A stretch of 64,000 nucleotides of DNA from assembly GCA_963974715.1 (NCBI GenBank), contig CAXBDK010000009.1, positions 124,001-188,000 on the forward strand, written 5' to 3'. Below, one piece after another: positions 62,930 through 64,000 of this stretch; position 1 is the first letter of the stretch; each line of letters starts with the position of its first letter. Both the position numbers and the translations under genes were made by a program. The stretch is from Sediminicola sp963974715 (GTDB lineage: Bacteria > Bacteroidota > Bacteroidia > Flavobacteriales > Flavobacteriaceae). Under the pieces are notes generated by a model. It had not been told where the DNA came from, made no database searches, and saw nothing but the letters and a program-made list of their open reading frames with translations.

Positions 62930-62982
62930 TTATTTTAGTTTTCCGGCATCTGTCGCACGGGCCTGCCCCAAAGTTGTCGACC
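62930..62982. repeat. Dispersed intergenic repeat, copy 2
   Basis: TTATTTTAGTTTTCCG and, 20 bases on, CCTGCCCCAAAGTTGT; matches 15539-15590 imperfectly. Both are non-coding and in the same orientation. Confidence 0.4.
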
Positions 62983-63033
62983 TACTAAAAACCCTACCCT
63001 TTCGTGTCGGCCTAATTTACAATCCAATATGGC

Positions 63034-63065
63034 AGGGCCGGTAAAATCAGGAAGGCCCTTTTTTT
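63034..63065 (+). terminator. Terminator between RraA-like and PQQ dehydrogenase genes
   Basis: AGGGCC (63034-63039) and GGCCCT (63054-63059) with a T-run to 63065. It ends only 11 bases before the next start codon, so the dehydrogenase is expressed either by read-through or from a promoter overlapping the hairpin. Confidence 0.6.
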
Positions 63066-63076
63066 ATAAAAAATTC

Positions 63077-64000
63077 ATGGCAAAATTAGTAAGGAAGTTT
63101 TTTTCCAGCTTCGGACTGGGACTGGTCTATCTACATTGTACATTGTCCGGATGTTCCGACGGCAGGAGCAAAACGGATACCGATTATCCCGTGTATGGCG
63201 GGAACAAAGCGGGAAACAGGTACTCGGCTTTGGAACAGATCAATTTAGGAAATGTTGGAAACCTGGAAGTGGCATGGACCTACGATTCCAACGATTCCAT
63301 TGGTGACGGAAACCCAACGGGAAAACAGATTCAGTGCCAGCCCATCGTCGTGGATGGAACCTTGTACGGAACGTCGCCCGGTCTGGAGCTGTTCGCGTTG
63401 GATGCCAAGAGCGGCGAACAACTTTGGAAATTTGAACCAGGGGAAAATAAGGGTAGGTATATCGTGAACAGCAACCGTGGGGTCGTTTACTGGCAGAGGG
63501 ATACAGACCGCAGAATATTGTACTCCGCAGGTTCAAGGCTTTTTGCCATCAATGCGGGGACGGGAAAACTTGTCAGCGAATTTGGGAAGGGGGGCGTTGT
63601 GGACCTTCGCAAAGGACTTTTACCGGACAGTTACGACCTGGAAAAATTATCGGTGAACGCTACAAGTCCGGGGGTGGTCTTTAAAGATCTTTTGATAATG
63701 GGGTCTGCCGTTTTTGAAACGGGCAATGCCGCTCCGGGGCACGTACGGGCGTTCGACATCAAAACGGGGAAGCTAAAGTGGCTGTTCCATACCGTGCCAA
63801 AACCGGGGGAAACCGGTTATGGTACTTGGCCCGCGCAGGCACATGAAGAAGTAGGTGGGGCCAATAGCTGGAGTGGAATAACCTTGGATGAAACACGAGG
63901 TATTATATATTTAGGCACGGGTTCCCCATCATCGGATTTTTACGGGGGAAACAGGAAGGGCAAGAACCTATTTGGCAATTGTGTACTGGCCCTTGAGGCA
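63077..64000 (+). CDS. PQQ-dependent dehydrogenase lipoprotein (truncated by window end)
   Basis: The first 308 codons of a quinoprotein; the gene continues past 64000. Signal with lipobox LSGC (C26) after MAKLVRKFFSSFGLGLVYLH. Propeller motifs: YGGNKAGNRYSALEQIN, LFALDAKSGEQLWKFEPG, VRAFDIKTGKLKWLFHTVP and GYGTWP. These match the glucose/quinate/shikimate-type PQQ dehydrogenases, which oxidise sugars or polyols in the periplasm and pass electrons to the respiratory chain. An upstream in-frame ATG at 63029 is less likely because it lies before the terminator hairpin. It completes the SusCD locus. Confidence 0.9.
   Translation, partial: MAKLVRKFFSSFGLGLVYLHCTLSGCSDGRSKTDTDYPVYGGNKAGNRYSALEQINLGNVGNLEVAWTYDSNDSIGDGNPTGKQIQCQPIVVDGTLYGTSPGLELFALDAKSGEQLWKFEPGENKGRYIVNSNRGVVYWQRDTDRRILYSAGSRLFAINAGTGKLVSEFGKGGVVDLRKGLLPDSYDLEKLSVNATSPGVVFKDLLIMGSAVFETGNAAPGHVRAFDIKTGKLKWLFHTVPKPGETGYGTWPAQAHEEVGGANSWSGITLDETRGIIYLGTGSPSSDFYGGNRKGKNLFGNCVLALEA

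Larger units (their letters stand above)
62746..63076. other. Spacer before the PQQ dehydrogenase gene
   Basis: About 330 bases: a dispersed repeat (62930-62982), a GC-rich palindromic stretch near 62880-62915 (CCCGCC...GGGCGGG) and a terminator (63034-63065). No gene is seen. Confidence 0.5.

Noticed and set aside
1..64000. tRNA, rRNA, CRISPR array or replication origin
   Set aside because: I looked for cloverleaf-like segments, regular repeat-spacer units and rRNA-like blocks and found none. The repeats present are pairs, not arrays.

Overview
The window looks like a chromosomal segment of a marine-type member of the Bacteroidota, most likely family Flavobacteriaceae. The evidence is SusC/SusD and carboxypeptidase-like TonB receptors, a FecI/FecR pair, LytTR and histidine-kinase signalling, Bacteroidota -33/-7 promoters (TTTG, about 20 bases, TAnnTTTG), moderate GC with AT-rich spacers, and lipoprotein signals ending in SC. 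I saw no rRNA, tRNA, CRISPR, transposase or integrase.

Layout. (1) 0.6-7.3 kb: a complete RND efflux operon (outer-membrane channel, pump, adaptor) with a TetR regulator. (2) 7.6-31.7 kb: an unusually dense oxidoreductase and regulator region. It holds seven classical short-chain dehydrogenases (SDRs), one atypical SDR, three aldo/keto reductases and one aldehyde dehydrogenase. Dps, HbpS/GlcG-like, DJ-1-like and ABM-domain proteins are mixed in, with four AraC, two Crp/Fnr and two further TetR regulators. Several regulators have clear palindromes in front of their own gene and a neighbour, so the area reads as a patchwork of small redox or carbonyl-stress switches. (3) 31.9-37.9 kb: a LytTR/histidine-kinase pair diverging from a TonB receptor, then a GH43 lipoprotein. 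(4) 38.1-44.2 kb: two DNA-identical PepSY-like genes in direct orientation bracket a membrane-anchored alpha/beta hydrolase, a large MG2/plug-like surface protein and a pseudogene. (5) 44.3-53.6 kb: a methyltransferase, two AraC regulators, a small outer-membrane protein, SRPBCC and DoxX proteins, an eighth classical SDR with an NTF2-like partner, and an epoxide-hydrolase-like gene divergent from a LysR regulator. (6) 53.9-64.0 kb: ECF sigma factor, FecR, STN-SusC, SusD, then an exported mannonate-dehydratase-like protein, an exported RraA-like protein and a PQQ dehydrogenase cut by the window end.

Region 6 is the most interesting. Import, envelope signalling and three exported catalytic families, two with active-site residues intact, could form an oxidation, dehydration and aldol-cleavage route for an aldose or aldonate outside the cytoplasm. 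This is inference, not an established pathway. The second main point is the pair of identical PepSY genes with diverged upstream DNA, which suggests gene conversion.

All calls come from reading the sequence and translated frames. Family names are from recognition of motifs, not from a database search.
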